DNA of 39,528 bases, from contig NZ_JACJVR010000053.1 of NCBI RefSeq assembly GCF_014212175.1, positions 1 through 39,528 of the forward strand. Reading direction: 5' to 3'. Below are positions 1 to 11,545 of this stretch, piece by piece; the first letter of the stretch is position 1, and each line of letters begins with the position of its first letter. The position numbers were made by a program, and so were the translations under genes. Under the pieces are notes generated by a model. It was not told where the DNA came from, did not search any database, and saw only the letters and a list, made by a program, of their open reading frames with translations. The stretch is from Cohnella xylanilytica. GTDB taxonomy: Bacteria > Bacillota > Bacilli > Paenibacillales > Paenibacillaceae.

Positions 1-269
1 GCCGGGGGTTGCTCGGCGGCCGGGTCGGCGGGGACGCTCTCGGGCGGCGCCGTCTCGGCGGGCGCGGTCGCCGGCGGCTCGGCCGCGGCAGGCGCCGTCT
101 CGACAGGCGCCGGCGTCGCCGGAGAAGCCGACGGATCGGCCGACGGAGCCGTCGTCCCGGCTTCTTCGGCGTAAACCGGGGTCGCGGCGATCGGAGCGTA
201 GAACAGCGTGGTTGTCAGCGCGGCGGCGAGCGCCAGTGAGCCGACCTTGCGGAATAAGGGCTTTTTCAT
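1..269 (-). CDS. Secreted Pro/Ala-rich protein, N-terminal part (cut by window edge)
   Basis: The gene starts at an ATG (267-269) behind a strong AGGAGGTC ribosome binding site and runs off the left edge, so only about 89 residues are visible. They begin MKKPLFRKVGSLALAAALTT, a typical Sec signal peptide with a basic N-terminus and a hydrophobic core, followed by a likely AxA-type cleavage site near VYAEE (about residue 35). The rest is low-complexity Pro/Ala/Glu/Ser/Thr sequence that looks like an extracellular linker or wall-spanning tether. The functional domain lies outside the window, so no function can be given. A sigma-A-like promoter lies upstream at 433-461. Confidence 0.75.
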   Translation of the reverse strand, partial: MKKPLFRKVGSLALAAALTTTLFYAPIAATPVYAEEAGTTAPSADPSASPATPAPVETAPAAAEPPATAPAETAPPESVPADPAAEQPP

Positions 270-614
270 AGAGACCTCCTGATGGTATTGGTGAATTTCT
301 TATTTCTCATGTCAGGAATGATGCGGATATTTAGGCGATCATGACGAGAAGCGACCCTCAATCGATTTGAACCGGCGTTAGTTGTGTAATTTTATCTACC
401 ACCTATGTAACTCGTATTTTAATATAAAGGGAATTGTATGGCGAAAATAATCGGATTACAAACCGAAATTTATTCAAGTACGCGTTACCATTTTATCGTT
501 TCTCGCTAAATCTACGCGTTTCTCTCCCTATCGAATTGTTTTATATGAATAACAACTATATGTAAAATAATACTAGTATTTATAAATTTAAATGTGTTAT
601 GTTACATAACATAA
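270..614. other. AT-rich intergenic island with palindromes
   Basis: This gene-free stretch is far more AT-rich than the genes around it. It holds a candidate promoter for the leftmost gene (433-461), a 12-bp perfect palindrome AATACTAGTATT near 568-579, and a 17-bp palindrome at 595-611 (arms TGTTATGT and ACATAACA around one base) next to the metQ terminator. No open reading frame, RNA gene or transposon end is convincing. The palindromes look like operator sites, but no regulator can be named. Confidence 0.5.
433..461 (-). promoter_or_regulatory. Candidate sigma-A promoter of the leftmost gene
   Basis: Reading the minus strand, a TTGTAA -35 (456-461) and a TACAAT -10 (433-438) are separated by 17 bp. 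The gene starts 164 bp downstream at 269, which leaves a fairly long leader. The -10 matches consensus at five of six positions and the -35 at four of six. The call rests on sequence only. Confidence 0.45.
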
Positions 615-660
615 AAAGAGCACCTCCCCCTTCGCCCGAAGCTAGGGGGAAATGCTCTTT
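615..660 (-). terminator. Rho-independent terminator of metNIQ
   Basis: On the minus strand an AAAGAGCA...TGCTCTTT stem with an inner CCCCC/GGGGG segment is followed by a run of T. It lies just after the metQ stop and ends the operon. Confidence 0.8.
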
Positions 661-682
661 CCTTTTTCCGATCATCGATAGC

Positions 683-1609
683 TTAGAAGGCCGGAACGAC
701 GGCCACTCCGTATTTGTCCTCGAGGAACTTCTTCACGTCCGGCGACGTGAGGGCGGCGTCCAGCTTCTGGATCGCATCCTTGTTCTCGTCGCCCTTGCGC
801 ACGACGATGACGTTGGCGTACGGCGAGTTCGCGTCTTCGCGGAACAGGGCGCTGTTCGGGTCGATCTTCGCTTCGAGCACCAGGTTCGTGTTGATGACCG
901 CTCCGTCCAGGTCGGGCAGCGAGCGGGGCAGCGTCGCGGAATCGGCTTCGACGAACTTGAGCTTCTTCGGATTGTCGACGATGTCCTTCGGCGTCGCTTC
1001 GTACGTGGTCAGGCCGTCCTTCAGCTTGATGAGTCCTTGCTGCTGAAGCAGGACGAGCGCCCGGTATTCGTTCGACGGGTTGTTCGGAATGCCGATCTTC
1101 GCGCCTTCCGGCAGCTCGTCTTTGGATTTGTGCTTGTTCGAGTAGAGTCCGATCGGCTCCACGTGCACCTTCGTCGTGACGGCGAAGTCGTACCCCTTCT
1201 CGTCCTTGACGGAGTCGAGATACGGAACGTGCTGGAAGTAGTTCGCGTCGATCTGCCCGTCCTTCAGGGCCGGATTGAGCTGGCCTTCGTCGTCGAACAC
1301 GACGATGTCCAGGTTCACTCCCTCTTCCTTCAGCTTCGGCTTCACGAATTCGAGAATCTCGGCGTGCGGAACGGCGGCCGCTCCGACCTTCAGCGTAACT
1401 TCCTCCTTCGGGGCCTCGGACGATGAAGACGGGCTGGCGGATTCGCCGGAGCTTGCTTCCGGGCTGGCCGCGCTCGGACTTGCCGAGCTCGGGCTGGCGG
1501 AGGGGCTGCTTCCCCCTGCGTTCTTGTCGTCGTTCGAGCCGCAGCCCGCGAGAATTCCCCCCAGGATGACGAACAATACGAGCAATAACGACACGCTTTT
1601 CTTGGACAT
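683..1609 (-). CDS. metQ: Methionine ABC transporter substrate-binding lipoprotein (NlpA/MetQ family)
   Basis: This 308-residue lipoprotein binds the substrate, normally methionine, and delivers it to MetNI. The start is the ATG at 1609 behind GGGAGAGAG. The N-terminus has a basic start, a hydrophobic stretch and a lipobox ending AGC, so it should be anchored to the outer face of the membrane. A tether of about 45 residues rich in Ser, Ala and Pro follows. The rest is the periplasmic-binding-protein type II fold of the NlpA family, with the typical DANYFQH, IPNNPSNE and AVINTN segments. It is the last gene of metN-metI-metQ and a terminator follows. The family also includes carriers of other ligands, so methionine is inferred from operon and family. 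Confidence 0.9.
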   Translation of the reverse strand: MSKKSVSLLLVLFVILGGILAGCGSNDDKNAGGSSPSASPSSASPSAASPEASSGESASPSSSSEAPKEEVTLKVGAAAVPHAEILEFVKPKLKEEGVNLDIVVFDDEGQLNPALKDGQIDANYFQHVPYLDSVKDEKGYDFAVTTKVHVEPIGLYSNKHKSKDELPEGAKIGIPNNPSNEYRALVLLQQQGLIKLKDGLTTYEATPKDIVDNPKKLKFVEADSATLPRSLPDLDGAVINTNLVLEAKIDPNSALFREDANSPYANVIVVRKGDENKDAIQKLDAALTSPDVKKFLEDKYGVAVVPAF

Positions 1610-1701
1610 ACTCTCTCTCCCGCTTTCCTGTTTTTTTATAGGTTGAAAATGTGAAACCGACATCAGAATGCCGCCCGGCGAAGCTCGCGGCGGCGGCGGC
1701 G

Positions 1702-2370
1702 CTATTCGGGCGTGAAGCGCCGGCGGCGGATCGCCTTGGCGATGCCGTCGCCCGTCCATTGGATGCCCTGCACGAGGGCGATGATGACGACGACGGTGGC
1801 GAACAGGATGTCCTCGCGGAACCGCTGGTACCCGAACCGGATCGCCAGGCTCCCGAGCCCTCCCGCTCCGATCGCGCCGGCGACCGCGGTGAATTCGACG
1901 ATGCCGATGACGGCGATCGTCATCCCCCGCACGAGAGCGGGCAGCGCTTCGGGGATGAGCACCCGGAAGATGATCGTCCACGGGCTGGCCCCCACCGACT
2001 TGGCCGCCTCGATCTTGCCCGCTCCGACCTCCTTCAGCGAATTCTCGATGATGCGCCCGAGGAACGGAGCGGCCCCGATGGACAACGACACGATGGCCGC
2101 GGTCGGGCCGAGCGTCGTGCCGACGACCCATCTCGCGAACGGGAGCAGCAGGACGATCAGAATGATAAAAGGCAGGGAGCGTACGCTGTTGATGACGAAG
2201 CTCAGCACCTTGTTGAGCTTCGGGGCTTGCAGGATGCCCCCCTTGTCGGTGACTACCAGCGTCACCCCTAGCGCCAGCCCGATCGCCAGCGCGAAGATCG
2301 ACGACCAGAACACCATGTAGAGCGTCTGCCGCAGCCCTTCCCAGAGCAAGTCGATCAGGTCGTCTCTCAT
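1702..2370 (-). CDS. metI: Methionine ABC transporter permease
   Basis: This 222-residue inner-membrane permease has about five membrane segments. It carries the EAA coupling motif in the cytoplasmic loop ([20 protein letters not shown], about residues 138-157), which docks on the MetN ATPase. Length and sequence fit MetI. Its ATG (2368-2370) overlaps the metN stop by 4 bp (ATGA), so translation is probably coupled. metQ follows 92 bp downstream in the same operon. Confidence 0.92.
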   Translation of the reverse strand: MRDDLIDLLWEGLRQTLYMVFWSSIFALAIGLALGVTLVVTDKGGILQAPKLNKVLSFVINSVRSLPFIILIVLLLPFARWVVGTTLGPTAAIVSLSIGAAPFLGRIIENSLKEVGAGKIEAAKSVGASPWTIIFRVLIPEALPALVRGMTIAVIGIVEFTAVAGAIGAGGLGSLAIRFGYQRFREDILFATVVVIIALVQGIQWTGDGIAKAIRRRRFTPE

Positions 2371-3152
2371 ATGCCCGCACCCGCCCCTTCCAGGATGTAG
2401 CCTCTTCGGCGGTAGCTCTCCAGGATGCCGACGAACCGGCGCGCCGTGTCGCTCTCCGGGTGGAGGAACAGCTTGTCGACGGGTCCGGTCTCGACGATCC
2501 GGCCCTGTTCGATGACCGCCATGTTGCGGCAGATATGCTGCAGGACGTCCAGCTCGTGGGTGATGAGGACGATCGTCAGGCCGAGCTGGCGGTTGATGTC
2601 CGCGAGAAGCTCCAGAATCGAATAAGTCGTCTGCGGATCGAGCGCGGAAGTCGCTTCGTCGCTCAGCAGCACGTCCGGTTCGTTGGCCAGCGCCCTGGCG
2701 ATGCCGACCCGCTGCTTCTGCCCGCCGCTCAGTTGGGAAGGGTACGCCTTCTCCTTGTCCCCCAGCTTGACGAGCTCGAGAATCTCCCGGACCCGCTTCC
2801 TCACGTACTCCTTCGGATGCCCCGCCACCTTGAGCGGGAACGCGACGTTGTCGAACACCGTCTTGGAATCGAGCAGGTTGAATTGTTGGAAAATCATCCC
2901 GATCTTCCGCCTCGCGAGCCGAAGCTCCTTCTCCCGCAAATCCGTGATGACCGTTCCTTCGATGGAGATGCTTCCGGAATCCGGCTCCTCGAGCCGGTTG
3001 AGACAGCGGATCAAGGTCGACTTGCCGGCTCCGCTGAAGCCGATGATGCCGAAGATATCGCCTTTCTGAATGGTCAGGTTCACGTTCTCGAGAGCTCGAA
3101 CGGCGCCGGCGGCGGACGGATACGATTTGTTCAGGTCTCGAATGACGATCAT
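2367..3152 (-). CDS. metN: Methionine ABC transporter ATP-binding protein, short form
   Basis: This ATPase powers methionine import with MetI and MetQ. Visible motifs are Walker A (GFSGAGKS, about residues 39-46), the signature LSGGQ, a Walker B region where the usual Asp-Glu is in [11 protein letters not shown], and the H-loop ITHEL. The protein has only 261 residues, whereas B. subtilis and E. coli MetN have about 340. It ends shortly after the ATPase domain and lacks the C-terminal NIL/ACT-like domain that binds methionine and shuts the transporter down. The stop overlaps the metI start, so this looks like a natural short form and not a frameshift. It is the first gene of the operon, driven from 3306-3334. 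Confidence 0.9.
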   Translation of the reverse strand: MIVIRDLNKSYPSAAGAVRALENVNLTIQKGDIFGIIGFSGAGKSTLIRCLNRLEEPDSGSISIEGTVITDLREKELRLARRKIGMIFQQFNLLDSKTVFDNVAFPLKVAGHPKEYVRKRVREILELVKLGDKEKAYPSQLSGGQKQRVGIARALANEPDVLLSDEATSALDPQTTYSILELLADINRQLGLTIVLITHELDVLQHICRNMAVIEQGRIVETGPVDKLFLHPESDTARRFVGILESYRRRGYILEGAGAGI

Positions 3153-3199
3153 GCTCTCCCCCGTCTCCTCTCGATCGGCCTCGAATTCCCCGCGACGGC

Positions 3200-3249
3200 A
3201 AAAAAACCAAGCCCGGCCGGCTCGCGCGAGGCGAGACGGGGAACTTGGT
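3200..3249 (-). terminator. Terminator-like hairpin in the metN leader
   Basis: On the minus strand ACCAAG (3244-3249) pairs with CTTGGT (3206-3211) around a GC-rich inner hairpin and is followed by seven T. It sits between the metN promoter and the metN start, so it could act as an attenuator. The leader before it is only about 50 nt and does not show the S-box (SAM-I) consensus. Confidence 0.6.
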
Positions 3250-3305
3250 TTCCAGCGGTCTGGTCAACCGAATATAATACCGACTAAGCCGATGTGTTTT
3301 CACTT

Positions 3306-3334
3306 AATTTAGTCGAGAAAAGGGCCTTTGTCAA
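3306..3334 (-). promoter_or_regulatory. Sigma-A promoter of metNIQ
   Basis: The minus strand shows a perfect TTGACA -35 (3329-3334), a 17-bp spacer and a TAAATT -10 (3306-3311). Transcription would start near 3299 and run into the leader hairpin at 3200-3249 before metN. Confidence 0.7.
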
Positions 3335-3379
3335 GAGGCTGCCGGAAAATAGCAGTCTCGTTGTTCGGCGAGGGCCGGC

Positions 3380-3817
3380 TTACTTGCTCCTTCGAAGCAT
3401 GCCGAGTTGATCCTCCAGCTCGGCCTCCAACGCCGGAATCCGAGGATCGCGGCCCTTATCGGAAGAGTCATCGAGCTTCCGCAGCTCGATGACGGAGCCG
3501 CCCCGACGCGCCGGAACCGGCATCCGGAGCGCCCATTCCACGGCCTCTTCTTCCGTCCGCGCCTCGATCAACGAGAATTCGGACATCAGCCCCTCGTCCA
3601 CCGGGAACGGACCGGCCGTCACTTGCGGTTCTCCGCCTTCCGGCGGGCGCACAATCCGAAGGCCGGCGGAACTGGGCAGCAGCTTCTCCGAGACGAGAAG
3701 CGCGCCGGCTCCGGCCAGCGACTTCCGATAGGCCTCCATGGCTTCCTCGTCCTCCGGGGCGTTCTTGACGCCCGCCTCCGAGTAGCCCGTCGCCTTCACG
3801 ATCAGCATGAATCGCAT
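3380..3817 (-). CDS. DGPF/YCII-related protein, partner of an ECF42 sigma factor
   Basis: This 145-residue protein starts at the ATG at 3817 with MRFMLIVKATGYSE, which is characteristic of the YCII-related DGPF family. The segment TAGPFPVDEG is its version of the DGPF-type motif. The fold is a small ferredoxin-like barrel, often dimeric. DGPF genes typically sit beside ECF42 sigma factors, as here: it begins 2 bp after the sigma stop, so the two are co-transcribed and probably coupled. The biochemical role of DGPF proteins is not settled. No terminator is obvious after it. Confidence 0.85.
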   Translation of the reverse strand: MRFMLIVKATGYSEAGVKNAPEDEEAMEAYRKSLAGAGALLVSEKLLPSSAGLRIVRPPEGGEPQVTAGPFPVDEGLMSEFSLIEARTEEEAVEWALRMPVPARRGGSVIELRKLDDSSDKGRDPRIPALEAELEDQLGMLRRSK

Positions 3818-3819
3818 CG

Positions 3820-5166
3820 TTATTCCTCTCCTCTCTCCGGCTCCGGGACGCACTCCGCGGCCCGTCTCCGCAACAATTCCCGTTCGCGGCCGTTCCGGGC
3901 CATCGACGCCGCCCTCTCGAGTTCCGCCCGGGCCTCGTCCAGTCTCCCGAGCTTCTTCAGAAGATCGCCCCGGACGCTCGGCAGCAGATGATAGTCCTTC
4001 AGGGCGGGCTCGCCGGCCAGCTCGTCGACCAGCTGCAAGCCGATGGCCGGACCGAAGGCCATGGAGACGGCGACGGCCCGATTCAGCTCGACGATCGGCG
4101 ACGGCGCGACTCTCGACAGCGCCTCGTACAACGCCGCGATGCGGATCCAATCGGTCTCGGCGGGGGTCGGCGCCTCCGCATGGCAGGCCGCGATCGCGGC
4201 TTGCAGCGCGTAAGGGCCGAGCGGGCGGCCGAGCTTCCGGCTGCGCTCCAGGGCGGCCAGGCCGCGGCGGATGAGCAGGCGGTCCCACTTCGCCCGGTTC
4301 TGGTCCATGAGCAGCACGGGCTCGCCCGAGGCGTCGATCCGCGTGGCCAGCCGCGACGATTGAAGCTCCAGCAGCGCGACCAGCCCGTGCACCTCCGGCT
4401 CCCGCGGCGCGATCTCGGCGAGCACGCGCCCGAGCCTGAGCGCTTCCTGGCAGAGCAGAGGGCGGGTCCAGTCGTCCCCCGACGTGGCGGAGTAGCCCTC
4501 GTTGAACATGAGGTAGATGACCTCGAGCACGGCCGACAACCGTTCGTCGAGCTCCTCCTTGGCGGGCACCTCGAAGGGAACCTTCTTCTCCGCGAGCGTT
4601 CGCTTGGCCCGGACGATCCGCTGGGCGATCGTCGGCTCGGCGGCGAGGAAGGACCGCGCGATCTCTTCCGTCGTAAGGCCGCAGAGAAGACGGAGAGTGA
4701 GGGCGACTCGAGCGTCTTGGGAGAGAACGGGGTGACAGGTCATGAAAATGAGGCGAAGAACGTCGTCGCCGATCTCGCTATCGAGCACCCGGTCGTAATC
4801 TTCCTCCGCGAACAGATCCGCGTTCCGCGCGACCTCCTCGTACTTCCGGTCCTGCAGCTTGGCTCTGCGGAGCACGTCGATCGCCCGCCGTTTGGCCGTC
4901 GTCATGAGCCAGGCTCCCGGATTGTCCGGGATGCCGGCCGTCGGCCAGCGTTCGAGAGCGATGACAAGGGCGTCCTGCGCCAGATCCTCCGCCAGCCCCA
5001 CGTCCCGCACCATTCGCGTCAAGGCCGCGATAATCTTGGCCGATTCCATTCTCCAGATCGCGTCGATCGTCCGCTGACGGGCCGCCTCTTCCCCGCTTCC
5101 GTCCCGCTCGCGCTGCGGCGGCATCCCGGTTCCGGCCGCCTGCGATTTCCCGGTGGTAGAATCCAC
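3820..5166 (-). CDS. RNA polymerase sigma factor, ECF42 type with C-terminal TPR-like extension
   Basis: The protein has 448 residues, about twice a normal ECF sigma factor. Region sigma-2 spans about residues 35-105, including the GAWLMTTAKRRAIDVLRR helix that recognises the -10 element. Region sigma-4 spans about 135-195 with the helix-turn-helix LTTEEIARSFLAAEPTIAQR. The long C-terminal part (about 205-448, with FNEGYSATSG and AIAACHAEAP) is the TPR-containing extension of the ECF42 group, which replaces an anti-sigma factor. The start is a GTG at 5166 with purine-rich sequence upstream. An ATG 15 codons in is a weaker alternative. The DGPF partner follows at once. A possible self-recognised promoter is at 5242-5270. 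Confidence 0.88.
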   Translation of the reverse strand: MDSTTGKSQAAGTGMPPQRERDGSGEEAARQRTIDAIWRMESAKIIAALTRMVRDVGLAEDLAQDALVIALERWPTAGIPDNPGAWLMTTAKRRAIDVLRRAKLQDRKYEEVARNADLFAEEDYDRVLDSEIGDDVLRLIFMTCHPVLSQDARVALTLRLLCGLTTEEIARSFLAAEPTIAQRIVRAKRTLAEKKVPFEVPAKEELDERLSAVLEVIYLMFNEGYSATSGDDWTRPLLCQEALRLGRVLAEIAPREPEVHGLVALLELQSSRLATRIDASGEPVLLMDQNRAKWDRLLIRRGLAALERSRKLGRPLGPYALQAAIAACHAEAPTPAETDWIRIAALYEALSRVAPSPIVELNRAVAVSMAFGPAIGLQLVDELAGEPALKDYHLLPSVRGDLLKKLGRLDEARAELERAASMARNGRERELLRRRAAECVPEPERGEE

Positions 5167-5241
5167 GAACTCTCCGTCCCTTCTCCTCGTCGCTATCTCA
5201 ATCCGATTCCGTCAGGCTGAAGCTCCCCCTATTCTATCCGG

Positions 5242-5270
5242 CCTTCGGGGGCGCTCGCAACGGTTCGACG
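5242..5270 (-). promoter_or_regulatory. Possible ECF42-type autoregulatory promoter
   Basis: The minus strand has CGTCGA (5265-5270), 17 bp, then CGAAGG (5242-5247) upstream of the sigma gene. ECF42 promoters have been described with a TGTCGA -35 and a CGA-containing -10. The match is partial and the call is tentative. Confidence 0.25.
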
Positions 5271-5277
5271 GCCCGTC

Positions 5278-6090
5278 CTAACGCTTCCCCTCGAGAAAAG
5301 CCGTCAGCTCCTCCGCGATAAGCGGGGCGTTCAGCTTCTTCGTGTGCCCGAGCCCCTTGCGGCTTGCAAGCTTCGCGCCGGGGAGCGCGGCGGCCAGCGC
5401 TTGGGCGGCCCGGCGCAGCGAGGCGGGGCTCTCCGTCCCTTCCATGACGAGGGTCGGCATCGATACGGCGCTCCACCGCTCGGCCGGCAGCGGCTTGCCG
5501 TCGATATAGCCGTCCAGCAGAGCCGCGTCGTAAGGGAGCGTATGGGCCACGGCCATGAGCTTGGACCAGACGCCCGGCATGAGGCGCATCAGGCCGACGA
5601 CGAACGAAGGCGCGCCCATGCCTTGGGTCATGAAGTACTTGATGGCTTCGGCGCGGCGATTGCCCGAGATCAGCTCGCGTACTCGCCGGACGAAGTCGGC
5701 GGGCGGCTTCCGGTCCGCGGGGTCGACGATGAACGGCGGCTCGTGCAGCGCCAGCTTCGCGATCTTGGCGCCGCTCGCCGCGGCTTGAAGCGCCAGAACC
5801 GCTCCGGACGACAGCCCCCACACGTATGCCGAGCCGCCGGCTTCCTCGATGAGCGCCTCCAGGTCCTCGATCTCCCGCGCTTGGTCGTACACGGGCCGGT
5901 CTTCGCTGTCGCCGCGGCCCCGGCGGTCGTAGTTGTACACCGTGAAGCGCTCCGCCAGCCGCTCGGCCAGCTGCGCCTGGCCCGGGAACTTGCGGTAGCT
6001 GAACGCTCCCGCGACCAGAATGAGGGCCGGCCCGTTGCCGGATTTGTCGTAGGCGATGCGGGTGCCGTCTTTGGAAGTAACGTAGGGCAT
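5278..6090 (-). CDS. Alpha/beta hydrolase
   Basis: This 270-residue cytoplasmic protein of the alpha/beta-hydrolase fold starts at the ATG at 6090 behind AAAGGAGAG. An in-frame ATG 22 codons upstream has no comparable binding site. The nucleophile elbow is GLSSG (about residues 94-98) and the likely catalytic His is in GLGHTKK near the C-terminus. The usual acid position reads MEGTES, so the acid may be Glu or lie elsewhere. An oxyanion-hole segment LVAGAFSYRKF follows the first strand. The substrate is unknown. It lies 111 bp upstream of the ECF42 sigma gene on the same strand, which suggests but does not prove a common function. Confidence 0.82.
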   Translation of the reverse strand: MPYVTSKDGTRIAYDKSGNGPALILVAGAFSYRKFPGQAQLAERLAERFTVYNYDRRGRGDSEDRPVYDQAREIEDLEALIEEAGGSAYVWGLSSGAVLALQAAASGAKIAKLALHEPPFIVDPADRKPPADFVRRVRELISGNRRAEAIKYFMTQGMGAPSFVVGLMRLMPGVWSKLMAVAHTLPYDAALLDGYIDGKPLPAERWSAVSMPTLVMEGTESPASLRRAAQALAAALPGAKLASRKGLGHTKKLNAPLIAEELTAFLEGKR

Positions 6091-6240
6091 GTCGATCTCT
6101 CCTTTGCCGATTCGGTTTCTATCTAGACGACGAACCGCTATCGACGATATCGACATGTTCGCGAGAATTTTTTTTATTTGCCGCCAATCCCGCGCCCAGG
6201 ATCCCGGAGCATCGCTGGGGGGAGCTGCCGAAGCGCGCGC

Positions 6241-6296
6241 AAAAAAGCCCCGCCCCCGAGGTTGTCTCCCGGGAACGGGGCCGTAGTTGCGGCTTT
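6241..6296 (-). terminator. Rho-independent terminator of the foldase gene
   Basis: On the minus strand AAAGCC pairs with GGCTTT around GGCCCCG/CGGGGC-type inner pairs, and a run of T follows. It lies just after the stop of the PrsA-like gene. Confidence 0.75.
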
Positions 6297-6309
6297 AAGG
6301 CTAGCCGGA

Positions 6310-7369
6310 TTACTTGCTCGCCGGAGCGGATGCGCTTGGCGATGCGGATGGCGTCGGCGACGCGGACGGCGACCCGGAAGCGGATGCGCTTGGCGAAGCC
6401 GATGCGCTGGCCGACGGGGACGGAGAAGCCGAAGGCTTCGGCACGTTCGTCTTCTTGATCAGCTTCGGAAGCTCGTCCGTCATAAACTTGCCGATGCTGT
6501 CGGAAGCCAGCGTCGAACGGATCTCCGCCTTCGCCTCGTCCAGCGTCTTCGTGCCGCGGGCTTCCACCTTGATGACGTGGTAGCCGTACGACGTCTTGAC
6601 CGGATCGCCGATCTGGCCGATCGGCTGCGTGTTGGCCGCGTTCTTGAACTCCTCGACCCACTGCGACGGGTCGACCTTCTCGTACAGGCCGCCGTTGTCC
6701 GCGGAGCCGGGATCGTCCGAATATTCCTTCGCGAGCGCCTTCCAGTCGCCGCCGGCTTCGAGCTTGCCCTTCACTTCGTTGGCGAGCTTAAGCGCGTCGG
6801 CGTCCGTGCGGGTCTTGTTGTTCTTGTCGGTCAGCCCGATCAGAATGTGGCGGACGGTCGCGTATTTGAACTTGTCCTTGTTCTTCTCGTAGTAGGAGGA
6901 GATGTCCTCGTCCTTGACCTTCAGATCGGCGTCCTTGTACATGATGAACTGCTCTTCCATGAACAGCTTCATCTGGTCGTACGACAAGCCGCCGTCCTTC
7001 ATCATCTGCTCGATCGTCTTCTTCGTATCGGCGTCGGCGGTAATCTGCTTCTTCATCTCTTCGAACTGCTTGTCCGCTTCGTCCTTGCCTTGCTTCTTCG
7101 CTTCGTCGGTCGCGCGGGCGCTCAACACCCGGAAGCCGACGAACTGGGTCAGGATGGTCTCCTGCACGCTGTCCTCGTCCACGATGCTGCCGTACGTCGG
7201 GTTGACGATCTTCATGAATGTCTTGTAAGCCGTGAATTCCTTGGTGGTGATCTGACCGCCTTCATATTCGGCCGCGATCTTGTTCTCCTTCTTGCCGCAG
7301 CCGGCGGCCAGCCCGACGAGCAGCGCCAATGCCAGCAGCACGAAGGCGAACCGGCTGGATGGGCCGCGC

Positions 7370-7383
<14 letters not shown>
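6310..7383 (-). CDS. PrsA/SurA-like peptidyl-prolyl isomerase lipoprotein
   Basis: This 357-residue lipoprotein probably helps secreted proteins fold at the outer face of the membrane. The signal peptide ends in a lipobox LAAGC with Cys29. An N-terminal chaperone-like helical part (about residues 35-170) is followed by a parvulin rotamase domain (about 174-275) with the typical VRHILIG, YSDDPGSADNGGL and YGYHVIKVE segments. The last 40 residues are an Ser/Ala/Pro repeat tail ending in Lys, which is unusual for this family. The start overlaps the end of mfd by 14 bp. In B. subtilis prsA lies elsewhere, so this is a PrsA-like protein and not necessarily the orthologue. Confidence 0.87.
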
Positions 7384-10894
<3,511 letters not shown>

Positions 10895-11189
10895 GACGTT
10901 TCCCCTTTCATCAATGCGGCGGGCAAGCCGCAAGCCAAACGGCCTCGCCCCTTGTCCGGAGCGAGACGTCGATCGTTAACCGTTATTCTTCATGGTTCGG
11001 ATGCGGAGATCGGATGTCGTGCCCGCGCCCCGCGTCGAATCGCAAGCGAAAACGCCTTCGACGTCCGGGACGGCGAAGGAGAAGGGCGGCGGGCTGCCTG
11101 AGAAGTAGGATAGGCGAGCTAGCATGGTTCCGCACGGTTAAAAAGAAGCCCCGGCTCATGCCAAGGCCTCCGCGTCGGTCTGTAAGGGC

Positions 11190-11420
11190 TCATTGGAGCG
11201 GGTTGGACAGCAGCGCCAGCTCCGGATGGTTCTCCAACGTCTGGCTGCAATATTCGCAGATGACTCGCACCGTCACGTCCCCGTTGGAATTATACGCTAT
11301 TATACGCTTTCGCTCTTCGGGGGTCAAGAAATGAAGGCCCAGCTTGTATTCGGGCACCTCGAACGCCTGGAAGCTCCCCAGAGGCATCTGGCAATGCCGG
11401 CAGACATAGTTTACAGCCAT
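11190..11420 (-). CDS. fin: Anti-sigma-F factor Fin
   Basis: This 76-residue protein matches Fin (YabK) of B. subtilis in length, position between pth and mfd, and sequence. In Bacillus, Fin is made in the forespore under sigma-F and blocks sigma-F so that sigma-G can take over. Two CxxC pairs (CRHC near residue 8 and CEYC near 57) form the expected zinc-binding sites. The start is the ATG at 11420 behind a GGAGG site. A sigma-G-like -10 (CATACTG) lies about 40 bp upstream, but I see no convincing -35, so its promoter remains unassigned. Confidence 0.92.
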   Translation of the reverse strand: MAVNYVCRHCQMPLGSFQAFEVPEYKLGLHFLTPEERKRIIAYNSNGDVTVRVICEYCSQTLENHPELALLSNPLQ

Positions 11421-11517
11421 ATGTATGCCTCCTATCGGACGGTTATTCGGGCGTTAGCCGCGATACCTCCAGTATGCCCGGCGTCGGCCGAATTTAAGCA
11501 TCCGTCGCTCCCCCGGT

Positions 11518-11540
11518 CCGAATCCTCGAGAAGGATTCGG
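11518..11540 (-). other. Perfect 9-bp hairpin between pth and fin
   Basis: Arms CCGAATCCT and AGGATTCGG flank a 5-nt loop directly after the pth stop. No T-run follows on the minus strand, so it is more likely a processing or stability element, or a weak terminator, than a canonical terminator. Confidence 0.5.
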
Positions 11541-11545
11541 CAACG

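Noticed and set aside
3153..3305. S-box (SAM-I) riboswitch before metN
   Set aside because: The conserved core and the needed length are missing. Only a terminator-like hairpin is visible.
11421..11545. Forespore promoter of fin (CATACTG about 40 bp upstream)
   Set aside because: The -10-like sequence has no suitable -35 at 17-18 bp for sigma-G, nor a GG-type -10 for sigma-F.
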